This document shows, one piece after another, positions 26,142 to 34,473 of a stretch of 64,000 bases of DNA (the stretch's first letter is position 1; each line of letters begins with the position of its first letter). The translations under genes were made by a program, and so were the position numbers. The stretch comes from Saccharothrix coeruleofusca (GTDB taxonomy: Bacteria; Actinomycetota; Actinomycetes; Mycobacteriales; Pseudonocardiaceae). The DNA is taken from assembly GCF_014648515.1 (NCBI RefSeq), contig NZ_BMRG01000023.1, positions 22,897-86,896 on the forward strand, written 5' to 3'. The notes beneath the pieces are model-generated. The model was not told the DNA's origin. It saw only the letters and a program-made list of their open reading frames with translations, and made no database searches.

Positions 26142-27641
26142 TCACAGCGCGGGCAGGTACCCCGGTGCGCGCCGGGCTCGCGCGATCCGCTCGAAGGCCG
26201 CCGCGCAGCCGAGGACCCGTGCGTCGGCGCCCTCGCCCGCCATGAACGACACACCGATCGGCAGCGGTCCGGCGAACCCGGCGGGAACCGTGGCGTTCGG
26301 GTAGCCCGCCACCGCGGCGGGCGTCGAGGAGTCCACCTCGTAGGCGTCGCCGTCGGCGTAGTCGGTCCTCCACGCCGGGCTGTTGGTCGGCGCCATGATC
26401 ACGTCGAGCTCGTGCGCCGCCAGCGTCTCGTCGATGGACGCGCGGGCCAGCGCGGTCGCGGTCTCCCGCTGCCGCCGGTAGGCCGGGTCGGTGACCGGCG
26501 GCGCGACCGCCGCCAGCTCGAACAGCTCCTGGCCGAACCTGCTCAGCTCCACCGGGTCGCGCTCGTTGAACGAGATCAGCTCGGCCAGCGCGCGCGGGGC
26601 GCCGGGACGGGTGCGCAGGTAGCGCTCCAGGTCGTGCTTGAACTCGGTGATCAGCGCCGGGAACTCGGCCGCCTCGACCGCGACCTGGTGGGGCAGGGCG
26701 ACTTCGACCACCGCCGCGCCCGCGCGGCGCAGCACTCGCACTGCGGAGTGCACCACGCGGTCGACGTCGGCGTCCGCGCCCGCCTTGCGCCACACGCCGA
26801 CCCGCGCGCCGCGCAGCGCGTCCGGGCGCAGCCCCGAGGCGTAGTCGGTGCCCTCGACGTCCAGCGCCGACATCAGGATCGCGGCGTCGACCACGTTGCG
26901 CGCCACCGGGCCCGCGGTGTCCTGCCACGCCGAGACCGGCACGATCCCGTCGCCGCTGACCCGGCCGAGCGTCGGCTTGAAGCCCACCACGCCGCTGTGG
27001 CCGGAGGGGCACACGATCGAACCGTCGGTCTCGGTGCCCACGGCGACCTGGGCCAGCGACGCGGCCACGGCCGCGGCCGAGCCGGACGAGGAGCCGCACG
27101 GGTTGCGGTCGAGCGCGTGCGGGTTGTTGGTCTGGCCGCCCACGCCGGACCAGCCCGAGGTGGAGCGGGTGGACCGGAAGTTGGCCCACTCCGACAGGTT
27201 GGTCTTGCCCAGCAGCACCGCGCCCGCCTCGCGCAGCCGGGTCACCAGCGCCGCGTCGCGCGTGGGCGGCACGCGCAGGGCGCGCGAACCAGCGGTGCTC
27301 GCCAGACCTTCGGTGTCGATGTTGTCCTTGACCAGCACCGGGATGCCGTCCAGCGGACCGAGGGCGCGGCCGTGCGCGCGACGCCGGTCGCTCTCGGCGG
27401 CTTGGCGCAGTGCGCTGGGATCGATCGCCAGCACGGCCCGGACCCTGCGGTCGACGGTGGCGATCCGGTGCAGGTAGGCCAGGGTCAGCCGGACGGAGGT
27501 GAGCCCGCCGGACGCCATCCGCCGCGCCAGCCACGGGATGGTGGCCGCGTCGAGGTCGGAACCGAGCTGCCCGGTGGGGTGCCCGGCGGGCGGGACCGGC
27601 TGGTGCGACGGGCCGGTCGGGGGCGTGCGGCGGGAGTGCAT
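26142..27641 (-). CDS. Amidase (amidase signature family)
   Basis: A 499-residue amidase. The Ser-cisSer-Lys triad is visible: Lys in GIPVLVKDNIDTEG, the glycine-serine-rich signature NPCGSSSGSAAAVAASLAQV, and the nucleophile Ser in GTETDGSIVCPSG. The sequence then continues GFKPTLGRVSGDGIVPVS, as in enzymes that split amides of small or aromatic acids, including many annotated as putative amidase or Asp/Glu-tRNA amidotransferase A-like. No GatB/C neighbour is present, so it is a stand-alone amide hydrolase; the substrate is unknown. The start is ATG at 27641, giving an N-terminus MHSRRTPPTG with no signal peptide. It ends 31 bases short of the polyphosphate kinase stop and may follow it on one transcript. 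Confidence 0.92.
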   Translation of the reverse strand: MHSRRTPPTGPSHQPVPPAGHPTGQLGSDLDAATIPWLARRMASGGLTSVRLTLAYLHRIATVDRRVRAVLAIDPSALRQAAESDRRRAHGRALGPLDGIPVLVKDNIDTEGLASTAGSRALRVPPTRDAALVTRLREAGAVLLGKTNLSEWANFRSTRSTSGWSGVGGQTNNPHALDRNPCGSSSGSAAAVAASLAQVAVGTETDGSIVCPSGHSGVVGFKPTLGRVSGDGIVPVSAWQDTAGPVARNVVDAAILMSALDVEGTDYASGLRPDALRGARVGVWRKAGADADVDRVVHSAVRVLRRAGAAVVEVALPHQVAVEAAEFPALITEFKHDLERYLRTRPGAPRALAELISFNERDPVELSRFGQELFELAAVAPPVTDPAYRRQRETATALARASIDETLAAHELDVIMAPTNSPAWRTDYADGDAYEVDSSTPAAVAGYPNATVPAGFAGPLPIGVSFMAGEGADARVLGCAAAFERIARARRAPGYLPAL

Positions 27642-27672
27642 CCGTCCAGCCCAGCCGCGCGGGCACGCCCGG

Positions 27673-28677
27673 TCAAGCTCCTGTGCGCCCGGTCTCGTCG
27701 CAGTCGGGGTGCAGGCCGGGGCCGTGGTCCGGGTCGGGCACCGGGGCGATGGGGGTGGGGCTGAGGGCGGTGTCGTCCTCGCCCTCCTCCAGCAGCGTCG
27801 CCGCCGCGCCCACCACGCGCGGGTCGGGCTCGCCGACCACCTCGGCGTCCTTGTCGGCATAGTCGGTCCTGGCCAGCACGCTGCGCATGGCCTCGATGCG
27901 GGCGCGCTTCTTGTCGTTGCTCTTGACCACCGTCCACGGCGCGCACTCGGTGTCGGTGGCGCGGAACATGGCGACCTTGGCCTCGGTGTAGGCGTCCCAG
28001 CGGTCCAGCGACTCGATGTCGTTGGGGCTGAGCTTCCACTGCCGCACCGGGTCCACCTGCCGGATCAGGAACCGGGTGCGCTGCTCGGCGCGGGAGACCG
28101 AGAACCACAGCTTGACCAGCAGCACACCGTCGTCGACCAGCATCCGCTCGAAGGTGGGGACCTGGCGCATGAACCGCTCGTACTCCTCGTCGGAGCAGTA
28201 GCCCATCACCCGCTCCACCCCGGCCCGGTTGTACCAGGAGCGGTCGAACAGCACGATCTCCCCGGCCGTGGGCAGGTGGTTGACGTAGCGCTGGAAGTAC
28301 CACTCCCCCTGCTCGCGCTCGGTCGGCTTGCTCAGCGCGACCACACGCGCGCCACGCGGGTTGAGGTGCTCGGTGAACCGCTTGATGGTGCCGCCCTTGC
28401 CAGCGGCGTCGCGGCCCTCGAACAGGATGACCATGCGAGCGCCGGTGTCCTTGACCCAGTACTGGAGCTTCAGCAGCTCGATCTGCAGCAGGCGCTTGGT
28501 GTAGTCGTACTCCTGGCGCGACATGCGCGAGGAGTACGGGTAGTTCTCGCGCCACGTGTCGATCTCGGAGCCGTCCTCGCGGCGCAGCACCGGGTCGTCG
28601 GCGTCCTGGTAGTCGACGACGAGTCCGTCGCGCAGCTCCGGGAACAGTTTCGCGGTCTCCGACAACTCTTCGAGCAC
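27673..28677 (-). CDS. ppk2: Polyphosphate kinase 2 (PPK2)
   Basis: A 334-residue PPK2 enzyme that moves phosphate between polyphosphate and nucleotides, in the cytoplasm. The P-loop is FEGRDAAGKGGTIKRFTEHL, the lid region is ALSKPTEREQGEWYFQRYV, and Walker B is IVLFDRSWYNRAGVERVMG, all diagnostic for class I PPK2. The last 45 residues are a low-complexity acidic tail (DPDHGPGLHPD). The start is GTG at 28677, directly after a sigma-B/F-like promoter, so the mRNA would be nearly leaderless. It is divergent from the GlsB-like gene. Polyphosphate use under stress fits the promoter class. The amidase gene follows on the same strand. Confidence 0.96.
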   Translation of the reverse strand: MLEELSETAKLFPELRDGLVVDYQDADDPVLRREDGSEIDTWRENYPYSSRMSRQEYDYTKRLLQIELLKLQYWVKDTGARMVILFEGRDAAGKGGTIKRFTEHLNPRGARVVALSKPTEREQGEWYFQRYVNHLPTAGEIVLFDRSWYNRAGVERVMGYCSDEEYERFMRQVPTFERMLVDDGVLLVKLWFSVSRAEQRTRFLIRQVDPVRQWKLSPNDIESLDRWDAYTEAKVAMFRATDTECAPWTVVKSNDKKRARIEAMRSVLARTDYADKDAEVVGEPDPRVVGAAATLLEEGEDDTALSPTPIAPVPDPDHGPGLHPDCDETGRTGA

Positions 28678-28687
28678 GGAATGAGAC

Positions 28688-28713
28688 CTACCCGGTGGCG
28701 CGGGAAGGCAAAC
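28688..28713 (-). promoter_or_regulatory. Sigma-B/F-like promoter for ppk2
   Basis: On the minus strand GTTT (28713-28710), 16 bases, GGGTAG (28693-28688). This matches the actinomycete general-stress promoter pattern. The GTG start at 28677 lies only 10 bases after the -10 box, so transcription probably begins at or very near the start codon. Confidence 0.6.
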
Positions 28714-28839
28714 AGGATCACATTCCGATATCGCCGGGTGAAATAGGTGTGAGAACGCGGTGAGGCGGGCATCCCGGCATCGACAGGGACCACGCCGCAC
28801 CACCGAAGACGGCGTGGCACGAGGACAAGGAACCACACC

Positions 28840-29112
28840 GTGGGCATCCTGGGTTGGATCGTTCTGGGTCTCATCGCCGGCGCCATCGCCAAGGCCATCA
28901 TGCCCGGCAGGGACCCCGGCGGCATCATCATCACCATGCTGCTCGGCATCATCGGCGCCATCCTCGGCGGCTTCATCGGTCGCGCCCTCTTCGGCTCCGA
29001 CATCGGCAGCTTCTTCGACCTGAGCACCTGGCTGCTGGCCATCCTCGGCTCCATCGTGGTGCTCGCCGTGTACCACCTGGTGACCAGCCGCGGACACCGC
29101 GCGCACGGGTGA
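28840..29112 (+). CDS. GlsB/YeaQ/YmgE family stress membrane protein
   Basis: A 90-residue membrane protein (transglycosylase-associated protein family). Three hydrophobic glycine-rich segments are seen: GWIVLGLIAGAIAKAI (4-19), GIIITMLLGIIGAILGGFIG (28-47) and LLAILGSIVVLAVYHLV (65-81). The short GRDPGG loop between the first two is typical. Members are stress-induced inner-membrane proteins of unknown mechanism. The start is GTG at 28840. It is divergent from ppk2, which carries a stress-type promoter; no clean promoter of that kind is visible on this side. Two hairpins follow the stop. Confidence 0.9.
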   Translation: MGILGWIVLGLIAGAIAKAIMPGRDPGGIIITMLLGIIGAILGGFIGRALFGSDIGSFFDLSTWLLAILGSIVVLAVYHLVTSRGHRAHG

Positions 29113-29135
29113 CGCACGGATGAACGAATAACCGG

Positions 29136-29200
29136 ACCGGACCGCTGTCCGGTCGAGCGGTGAGGCCCGCCGGGAACACCCGGTGGGCCTCACCGCTTTT
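29136..29200 (+). terminator. Tandem hairpins ending the GlsB-like gene
   Basis: First hairpin: ACCGGAC (29136-29142) with GTCCGGT (29147-29153), 4-base loop. Second: a 16-bp stem, 29159-29174 with 29179-29194, one G-T pair and a 4-base loop, followed by GCTTTT. The second is the best intrinsic terminator in the window because it has a short U-tract. Confidence 0.85.
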
Positions 29201-29605
29201 CGCCGTCGGCACTTCCGGCAATTCGGACCGCCGCTGGTTCACCCCAGGTCGCCGCGGCACGTCGGATGATTTTTCGCGCCACAGTCGTCAAATGTTCACC
29301 ACAATGTCGGGCACGGGCGCGCCGAGCTCACCCCACCGGTGAGGGGCCGACGCGCCCCGAGGGCTCGCCCTCTCGCCACCGAGCCAACCAACCCGCCGAA
29401 ATGCGGTGGTCGCGCGGGCTGCCGAAGAAGATCGGGCGTTCGCGTGTCAGATCCACAGCGGTGGGTAATCCGCTGTCGCCGTGCGCGCGCGTGGTCTGCA
29501 CGGTAGGACCGCTGTGGCGGACCGGCCAGATCGACGCGGGATCGTTGACCAAACAGCACCCGCGTCGGTCTGGCTCATCCCTCCACCCGCTCCCCGGAGG
29601 AGTCC
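29201..29605. other. 405-base stretch between GlsB terminator and monooxygenase stop
   Basis: Apart from the doubtful small frame at 29328-29552 I see no gene, RNA or repeat here. Confidence 0.4.
29328..29552 (-). pseudogene. Possible degraded small gene after monooxygenase
   Basis: A 74-codon minus-strand frame with coding-like composition (ESPs such as IWPVRHSGPTVQTT and RPIFFGSPRDHRISAGWLAR; about 81% GC at third positions), starting only at a TTG. A separate frame just upstream begins with an ATG near 29589 after GGAGGG (MSQTDAGAVWSTI), one frame off. The two together could be a frameshifted small gene. No family is recognised, and chance open frames cannot be excluded. Confidence 0.25.
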
Positions 29606-30982
29606 TCAGGCCGCCTCGTCGGCCCCCGTGACCGGACGCCGGAGGTCCACGCGGGCGACGTGCCCGTCGGGCCGGATCAGCGCGGTGGCCACGCCCGCCC
29701 AGTCCTCCCGCGCCTCACCTGGCCGCACCTCGTCGAGGTCGAGCAGGACGTGACGTCCGCCCCGCAGCCGGGTGAACAGGTCGTCGTCGTCGAACCGGAA
29801 GTTCGGCGCCCGCCTGCCGGTCAGCGGGTGCGCGCCCTCCGGCGCCGGGTAGGCCACGGCGAGCGCGGAAACCTCCTCCGCCAGCGCGCGGGAGAACGCC
29901 GGTACGGCGGCGATCTCGTGGCTCAGCAGTGCGCGCAGCGCCTGCCCCTCCTCCGACCAGGCGGTCATCAGCGCGGTCTGGGCCCTGGTGACGCGCAGCA
30001 GTTGCGCACCCACGGGGTGGCGCTCGTCGTGGTAGCTGTCGAGCAGGTCCTCGCCCACCTCCCCGCGCACCACGGCGGCCAGCTTCCAGCCGAGGTTGGC
30101 CGCGTCCTGCACACCGGTGTTGAGGCCCACCCCGCCGGTGGGGAAGTGCTGGTGCGCCGCGTCGCCCGCGACCAGCACCCGGCCCGCCCGGTAGCGCGCC
30201 ACCTGGCGGGTGGCGTTGCCGAAGCGGGACAACCACCGCACCTCGCGGACGCCGAAGTCGACGCCGGTGATCCGGGTGACGGCGGCGCAGAGCTCCTCGG
30301 TGGTCAGCTCACCGGGGCGGTCGGCGCGCAGGCCCAAGGGGTCCACCCCGACGAAGCGCCAGACCTCGCCCGCCACCGGCACACCGATCATCCCGCCACG
30401 GGGTCCACTGGTGATCAGCGGTCCCGCAGGCGTCCGCTCGGGCACCACGTCGCCCAGCCAGCCCCAGGTGTTGGCCTCGGTGCCGGGGAAGTCGATGCCC
30501 GCCGCCGCGCGCACGGTGCTGCGCACGCCGTCGCAGCCCACCACGTACCGGGCCCGGAACACCTCCCCGGCCGCTTCGACCGTCACACCCTCGGCGTCCT
30601 GGTCGACACCCGCGACCCGCACGCCCCGCCGCACCCGCGCACCGGCTTCCACGGCGTGCCGCTCCAGCAGCTCCTCGGTGCGGACCTGCGGGAGGAAGAG
30701 CGTGAACGGGAACGGCGTGTCGAGCACGCCGAAGTCCAGCCTCTCCTCCAGCCCGCCGAAGTGGCTCTTCGGAATGGGCAGCCCCTCGGCGAGGAACCGC
30801 TCCGCCACCCCTCGGCAGGCCAGGAGCTCCAGCGTGCGCGGGTGCAGCGTCAGCGCCTTGGAATGCGGGTCGCGCTCGCGCCGGGCCTCCAGCACGGTGA
30901 CGCCCACGCCCGCCAGGCGCAGTTCGGCGGCCAGCCACAGCCCGGTCGGCCCGGCGCCGACCACGATGACGTCCTCCACCAC
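29606..30982 (-). CDS. FAD-dependent aromatic monooxygenase (Rox/PgaE-like)
   Basis: A 458-residue class A flavin hydroxylase. The N-terminal FAD motif is VIVVGAGPTGLWLAAELRLA, the middle YVVGCDGVRSTVR (the DG motif), and the second FAD motif GRVLVAGDAAHQHFPTGGVG. Length and motifs fit the group that includes rifampicin monooxygenase and polyketide hydroxylases. It uses NAD(P)H and O2 to hydroxylate an aromatic substrate, not identifiable here. Two GTG codons stand in tandem (30982 and 30979) after AAGGAGGA; the second has the better spacing and gives a more usual N-terminus (MEDVIVVG). Divergent from a TetR gene with an operator between, so it is probably repressed by it. Could serve drug inactivation. 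Confidence 0.93.
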   Translation of the reverse strand: MVEDVIVVGAGPTGLWLAAELRLAGVGVTVLEARRERDPHSKALTLHPRTLELLACRGVAERFLAEGLPIPKSHFGGLEERLDFGVLDTPFPFTLFLPQVRTEELLERHAVEAGARVRRGVRVAGVDQDAEGVTVEAAGEVFRARYVVGCDGVRSTVRAAAGIDFPGTEANTWGWLGDVVPERTPAGPLITSGPRGGMIGVPVAGEVWRFVGVDPLGLRADRPGELTTEELCAAVTRITGVDFGVREVRWLSRFGNATRQVARYRAGRVLVAGDAAHQHFPTGGVGLNTGVQDAANLGWKLAAVVRGEVGEDLLDSYHDERHPVGAQLLRVTRAQTALMTAWSEEGQALRALLSHEIAAVPAFSRALAEEVSALAVAYPAPEGAHPLTGRRAPNFRFDDDDLFTRLRGGRHVLLDLDEVRPGEAREDWAGVATALIRPDGHVARVDLRRPVTGADEAA

Positions 30983-30992
30983 TCCTCCTTAG

Positions 30993-31025
30993 TCATTGAC
31001 CAATATCCCTAGACTAGGTCAATGA
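30993..31025. promoter_or_regulatory. Operator between monooxygenase and TetR gene
   Basis: TCATTGACC (30993-31001) and GGTCAATGA (31017-31025) are perfect 9-bp inverted arms 15 bases apart; the right arm overlaps the TetR start codon. The core TGACCAATA also occurs as a direct repeat (30997-31005 and 31023-31031). TAGACT (31010-31015) inside would place a -10 box so that the TetR mRNA is leaderless. Most likely the TetR protein binds here and controls both genes. Confidence 0.7.
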
Positions 31026-31645
31026 CCAATAAGCAAGCGGGCCGCCCCAGTCCGCCCCGACTCGACCGCGACACCGTGGTGAGCGCCGCGCTGGCCCTGC
31101 TGGACGAGGCGGGCCTGGAAGCGGTGTCGACCCGTGCCGTCGCCGCCCGGCTCGGCGTGCGGATGAACACCGTGCTGTGGCACGTGAAGAGCAAGGCGCG
31201 ACTGCGCGAGCTGATGGCCGACGCGATCCTCGCCCAGGTCGCCCTGAACGACCTGCCCGAGCACTGGCGCGACCGCGCGGCCGAACTCCCGCGCAGGCTC
31301 CGGCACGCCCTGCTGGCCCACCGCGACGGCGCGGCGACCGTGATCGGCACCTACACCGCCGAACCGGGCACGCTGCGCTTCGCGGAGGAACTCGTGGCCG
31401 CGCTGCTCGCCGGGGGCGTGGACGACAGGCGCGCCGCCTGGACCACCTGGAGCCTGCTCTACCTCACGCTCGGCCTGGTCCACGAGGAGCAGGCGCAGCC
31501 CGAGCCCGGCGACAACAGGCTCGCCGAGGCCCTGTCGCGCGGCGGATACCCGGCGTTGGACAGCGTCCATGCCCACTTGGCACCCGGCGCGTTCGCGCAG
31601 CGGCTCGACTTCGCCCTGGACCAGGTCCTCGGACAGCTCCCCTGA
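31022..31645 (+). CDS. TetR-family regulator (TetR_C-type)
   Basis: A 207-residue repressor. The N-terminal HTH (LDRDTVVSAALALLDEAGLE, AVAARLGVRMNTVLWHVKSK, about 15-65) is of the TetR/TetR_C subgroup (RLGVxxxxLxWHVxxK), whose C-terminal domain often binds polyketide-like or tetracycline-like ligands. It is divergent from the flavin monooxygenase; the shared operator overlaps its own start codon, so autorepression and control of the monooxygenase are likely. The ATG at 31022 has no ribosome site, consistent with leaderless translation. Confidence 0.92.
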   Translation: MTNKQAGRPSPPRLDRDTVVSAALALLDEAGLEAVSTRAVAARLGVRMNTVLWHVKSKARLRELMADAILAQVALNDLPEHWRDRAAELPRRLRHALLAHRDGAATVIGTYTAEPGTLRFAEELVAALLAGGVDDRRAAWTTWSLLYLTLGLVHEEQAQPEPGDNRLAEALSRGGYPALDSVHAHLAPGAFAQRLDFALDQVLGQLP

Positions 31646-31665
31646 CGAGATTTGTCTGACAATCT

Positions 31666-31693
31666 GTCCAACTCTTGGACTGTCTGTCTAGAC
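31666..31693. promoter_or_regulatory. Palindromes before the DauR-like regulator
   Basis: GTCCAA-CTC-TTGGAC (31666-31680) is a perfect 6-bp inverted repeat, and the 8-bp palindrome GTCTAGAC (31686-31693) follows 5 bases later, just before the ATG at 31702. TAGACT (31689-31694) may be the -10 box of a leaderless mRNA. Probable binding sites of the regulator itself. Confidence 0.5.
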
Positions 31694-31701
31694 TGCTCCG
31701 C

Positions 31702-32379
31702 ATGACCGCGGACGCGATCCTCAACGCGCTCAAGGATGTGCTGCCCGGCCTGGCGGCGACCTTCGGCCGCTCCTGCGAACTGGTGCTGCACGACTACCGG
31801 CAGCCGGACCACTCGGTGGTGGCGGTCGCGGGCGAGCTGACCAACCGGCGGGTGGGCGGCGCGATGAGCGAGATCGGGCTGAGCGTGCTCGCCGAGGGCG
31901 ACGACGCGACCCCCCAGCTGAACTACCTGACCCGCACACCGTCCGGCCGAGTGGTCAAGTCCTCCACCCTGCCGCTGCGCGACGAGGGGGGTCACGTCTT
32001 CGGCGCGCTGTGCGTGAACCTGGACGTCACCGCGCTGCGCCAGGTCGGCGACCTGCTGGCGGACCTGGCCGGAACCGCGGCGACACCCGTGCCGACCACG
32101 TTCACCGACGACGTCGACGAGGTCGTGGACGCCGTGCTGCGCGATGAGGAGTTGGCGCTGGCCAAGCCGGTGCACGGGCTGAGCAGGCGGGAACGGCTGC
32201 CCCTGTTGCGCGCTCTGGACCGGCGCGGCGTCTTCCACGTGCGCGGGGCCGCGCCCAGGGTGGCCGCCAGGCTGGGCATCTCCCGCGCCTCCCTCTACGC
32301 CGACCTGGCCGAGTGCCGCTCCACCGGCACCACGAACACCGACGCCACGAACACCGACACCGTGAACGGGGAACGATGA
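31702..32379 (+). CDS. YheO/DauR-like PAS and HTH regulator
   Basis: A 225-residue regulator. The N-terminal YheO-like PAS_6 domain (about 5-115: LPGLAATFGRSCELVLHDYR, GHVFGALCVNLDVTAL) is followed by a C-terminal HTH_22 helix-turn-helix (RGVFHVRGAAPRVAARLGIS, RASLYADL). DauR, the named member, controls D-arginine use, and the genes downstream encode a DSD1-fold D-amino-acid lyase and an ornithine cyclodeaminase family protein, so a similar role is likely. ATG 31702 was chosen over an upstream TTG. Its stop overlaps the start of the lyase gene (ATGA). The last 15 residues come from a short direct DNA repeat (TNTDATNTDTVN) and are probably dispensable. Confidence 0.85.
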   Translation: MTADAILNALKDVLPGLAATFGRSCELVLHDYRQPDHSVVAVAGELTNRRVGGAMSEIGLSVLAEGDDATPQLNYLTRTPSGRVVKSSTLPLRDEGGHVFGALCVNLDVTALRQVGDLLADLAGTAATPVPTTFTDDVDEVVDAVLRDEELALAKPVHGLSRRERLPLLRALDRRGVFHVRGAAPRVAARLGISRASLYADLAECRSTGTTNTDATNTDTVNGER

Positions 32380-33473
32380 CCGAGACCCCCTACCTGCTGC
32401 TGGACGAGGACAAGGTGCGTCGCAACATCGCGCGTCTGCGGTCCCACCTGGACGCGCTGGGCACCCCGCTGCGCCCGCACGTCAAGACCGCCAAGTCGGT
32501 CGACGTGGCGAAGCTGCTGTTCGACGGCGGCACCGGCCCCATCACCGTGTCGACGCTGCGCGAAGCCGAGGCGTTCGCCGACGCGGGCTTCACCGACATC
32601 GTCTACGCGGTGGGCATCGCGCCCGCGAAGCTGGACCGCGTCCTCGCGCTGCGTCAGCGCGGCGTCGACCTGGTCGTCCTGCTCGACAGCGTCGCGCAGG
32701 CCACCGCCGTGGCCGAGGCGTCCAGGGCGGCGGGGACGGCGATCCCCGCGCTGGTCGAGGTCGACTGCGACGGCCACCGCGGCGGCGTGCTGCCCGGCTC
32801 GCCGGAGGTCGTGGCCATCGCCGAGGAGCTCGCCGACGGCGCGCGGCTGCGCGGTGTGCTGGCCCACGCGGGCGAGTCCTACTTCTGCTACACCCGTGAA
32901 GCGCTGGTGGCCGCCGCGGAGGCGGAGCGCGCGGCGGCCGTGCGGGTGGCGGAGGACCTGCGCGCGGCGGGCCACGACTGCCCCGTGGTGAGCATCGGCT
33001 CCACCCCCACCGCGCACGCGGTGACGGACCTGACCGGCGTCACCGAGGTGCGGGCGGGCAACTTCGTCTTCTTCGACCTGGTGATGGCGGGCCTCGGCGT
33101 GTGCTCGCCGGAGGACCTGGCGCTGTCGGTGGTCGTCACCGTCATCGGCCACCGCCCGGAGAAGGGCTGGATCATGACCGACGGCGGGTGGATGGCCACA
33201 TCGCGGGACCGCGGCACCGCGCGGCAGCCGGTGGACCAGGGCTACGGCCTGGTCGCCGCCCTGGACGGCGGGATCTACCCGGACCTGCTGATGACCGACG
33301 CCAGCCAGGAGCACGGCACCCTGTCGATGCGGGAGGGCAGCGACCGACCGCTGCCGGACCTGCCGGTGGGCACCAGGGTCCGCGTCCTGCCCAACCACGC
33401 GTGCGCCACCGCGGCGCAGCACGACTCCTACCAGGTCGGCGCGAGCACGTGGCGCCGCGTGAACGGCTGGTGA
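32376..33473 (+). CDS. DSD1-family PLP D-amino-acid dehydratase/aldolase
   Basis: A 365-residue fold-type III PLP enzyme. The alanine-racemase-like barrel carries the PLP lysine in LRPHVKTAKS (about residue 27), and the C-terminal DSD1 domain has the zinc pair in PNHACATAAQHD (His and Cys). The family includes D-serine dehydratase, D-threonine aldolase and 3-hydroxy-D-aspartate dehydratase; which applies is not clear. The ATG at 32376 overlaps the regulator stop by four bases, and the next gene starts 4 bases after its stop, so regulator, lyase and cyclodeaminase form one operon. It probably turns a 3-hydroxy-D-amino acid into a keto acid or aldehyde plus glycine. Confidence 0.92.
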   Translation: MTETPYLLLDEDKVRRNIARLRSHLDALGTPLRPHVKTAKSVDVAKLLFDGGTGPITVSTLREAEAFADAGFTDIVYAVGIAPAKLDRVLALRQRGVDLVVLLDSVAQATAVAEASRAAGTAIPALVEVDCDGHRGGVLPGSPEVVAIAEELADGARLRGVLAHAGESYFCYTREALVAAAEAERAAAVRVAEDLRAAGHDCPVVSIGSTPTAHAVTDLTGVTEVRAGNFVFFDLVMAGLGVCSPEDLALSVVVTVIGHRPEKGWIMTDGGWMATSRDRGTARQPVDQGYGLVAALDGGIYPDLLMTDASQEHGTLSMREGSDRPLPDLPVGTRVRVLPNHACATAAQHDSYQVGASTWRRVNGW

Positions 33474-33477
33474 CCCG

Positions 33478-34413
33478 GTGATCTTCATCTCCGAGGCGGA
33501 GTCCACCGCCCTGGTGACCCACGAGCTGGCCTACGCGGCCGCCCGCCGGGCGCTGCTGGCCGCGGTGGACGAGGACGCGCACTCGTTCCCGGCGGTGCTC
33601 GGGCACGGTTCGGCGCGGGCCAACCGGTTCACCGTCAAGTCGGCCGCCACCGCGGAGGTGGCGGGCCTGAAGGTCGGCAGCTACTGGCCGGGCAACGCCG
33701 AGCGAGGGCTGCCCAGGCACAACTCGCTGGTGCTGCTGTTCGACCAGGAAGTCGGCCGGATCGGCGCGGTGATCGAGGCCGGGCAGGCCAACGCCTACCG
33801 CACCGCGGCCGCCGACGCGGTGGCCGCCGACGCGCTGGCCCGCCCCGACGCGCGGGCGCTGGCCGTCTTCGGCACCGGCCACCAGGCGTTCCACGAGTGC
33901 GCCGCGCTGGCCCGCGTGCGCGAGTTCGAGGTGGTGCGCGTGGTGGCCCGCGACGCGGATCGGGGCGCGGCGTTCGCGCGGAAGCTGGCCGGGCACGGGC
34001 TGACCGCCGTGCCCGCCTCCGCCGAGGAGGCGTGCCGGTCCTCCGACGTCGTGGTGACCGCGACGACCTCCCGCGCCCCGCTGTTCGACGCCGCCTGGAT
34101 CGGGCCGGGCACCCACGTGGCGAGCATGGGCTCCGACGCCAGGGGCAAGCAGGAGCTGCCGCCGGAGCTGCTGGCCACCGCGCGGCTGTTCTGCGACTGG
34201 CCCGCCCAGTCGCGGGAGATCGGCGAGTTCCAGCACGCCCCGGCGCACGCCGAGCCGACCGCGCTCGGGCACGTGCTGTCCGGCCGGTCGCCGGGACGCC
34301 GCTCCGCCGACGAGATCACCGTCTTCGACAGCTCCGGCATCGGCCTGCAGGACCTGTTCCTGGCGGTAGCGCTGCTGGAGGCGCGCGAGCACCGGGCCCA
34401 ACCCGGCTCGTGA
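33478..34413 (+). CDS. Ornithine cyclodeaminase/mu-crystallin family protein
   Basis: A 311-residue NAD(P)-binding protein. The Rossmann segment is LAVFGTGHQAFHECAALARV (about 122-141), preceded by GQANAYRTAAADAVAADALA, and GPGTHVASMGSDARGKQELP is the family signature with the acidic cofactor contact. Members include ornithine and alanine dehydrogenases, ketimine reductases and cyclodeaminases. In this operon, after a D-amino-acid lyase, a ketimine reductase or deaminating dehydrogenase role is plausible. The start is GTG at 33478, 4 bases after the lyase stop. A hairpin follows. Confidence 0.9.
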   Translation: MIFISEAESTALVTHELAYAAARRALLAAVDEDAHSFPAVLGHGSARANRFTVKSAATAEVAGLKVGSYWPGNAERGLPRHNSLVLLFDQEVGRIGAVIEAGQANAYRTAAADAVAADALARPDARALAVFGTGHQAFHECAALARVREFEVVRVVARDADRGAAFARKLAGHGLTAVPASAEEACRSSDVVVTATTSRAPLFDAAWIGPGTHVASMGSDARGKQELPPELLATARLFCDWPAQSREIGEFQHAPAHAEPTALGHVLSGRSPGRRSADEITVFDSSGIGLQDLFLAVALLEAREHRAQPGS

Positions 34414-34435
34414 GGACGCCGTGAGCTGACCGCGC

Positions 34436-34468
34436 TCCCGGCGGGCGAGCCGGACCCGCCCGCCGGGA
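34436..34468. terminator. 12-bp hairpin between convergent genes
   Basis: TCCCGGCGGGCG (34436-34447) pairs perfectly with 34457-34468 around a 9-base loop, between the end of the D-amino-acid operon and the end of the F420-type oxidoreductase gene on the other strand. Confidence 0.7.
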
Positions 34469-34473
34469 CGACC

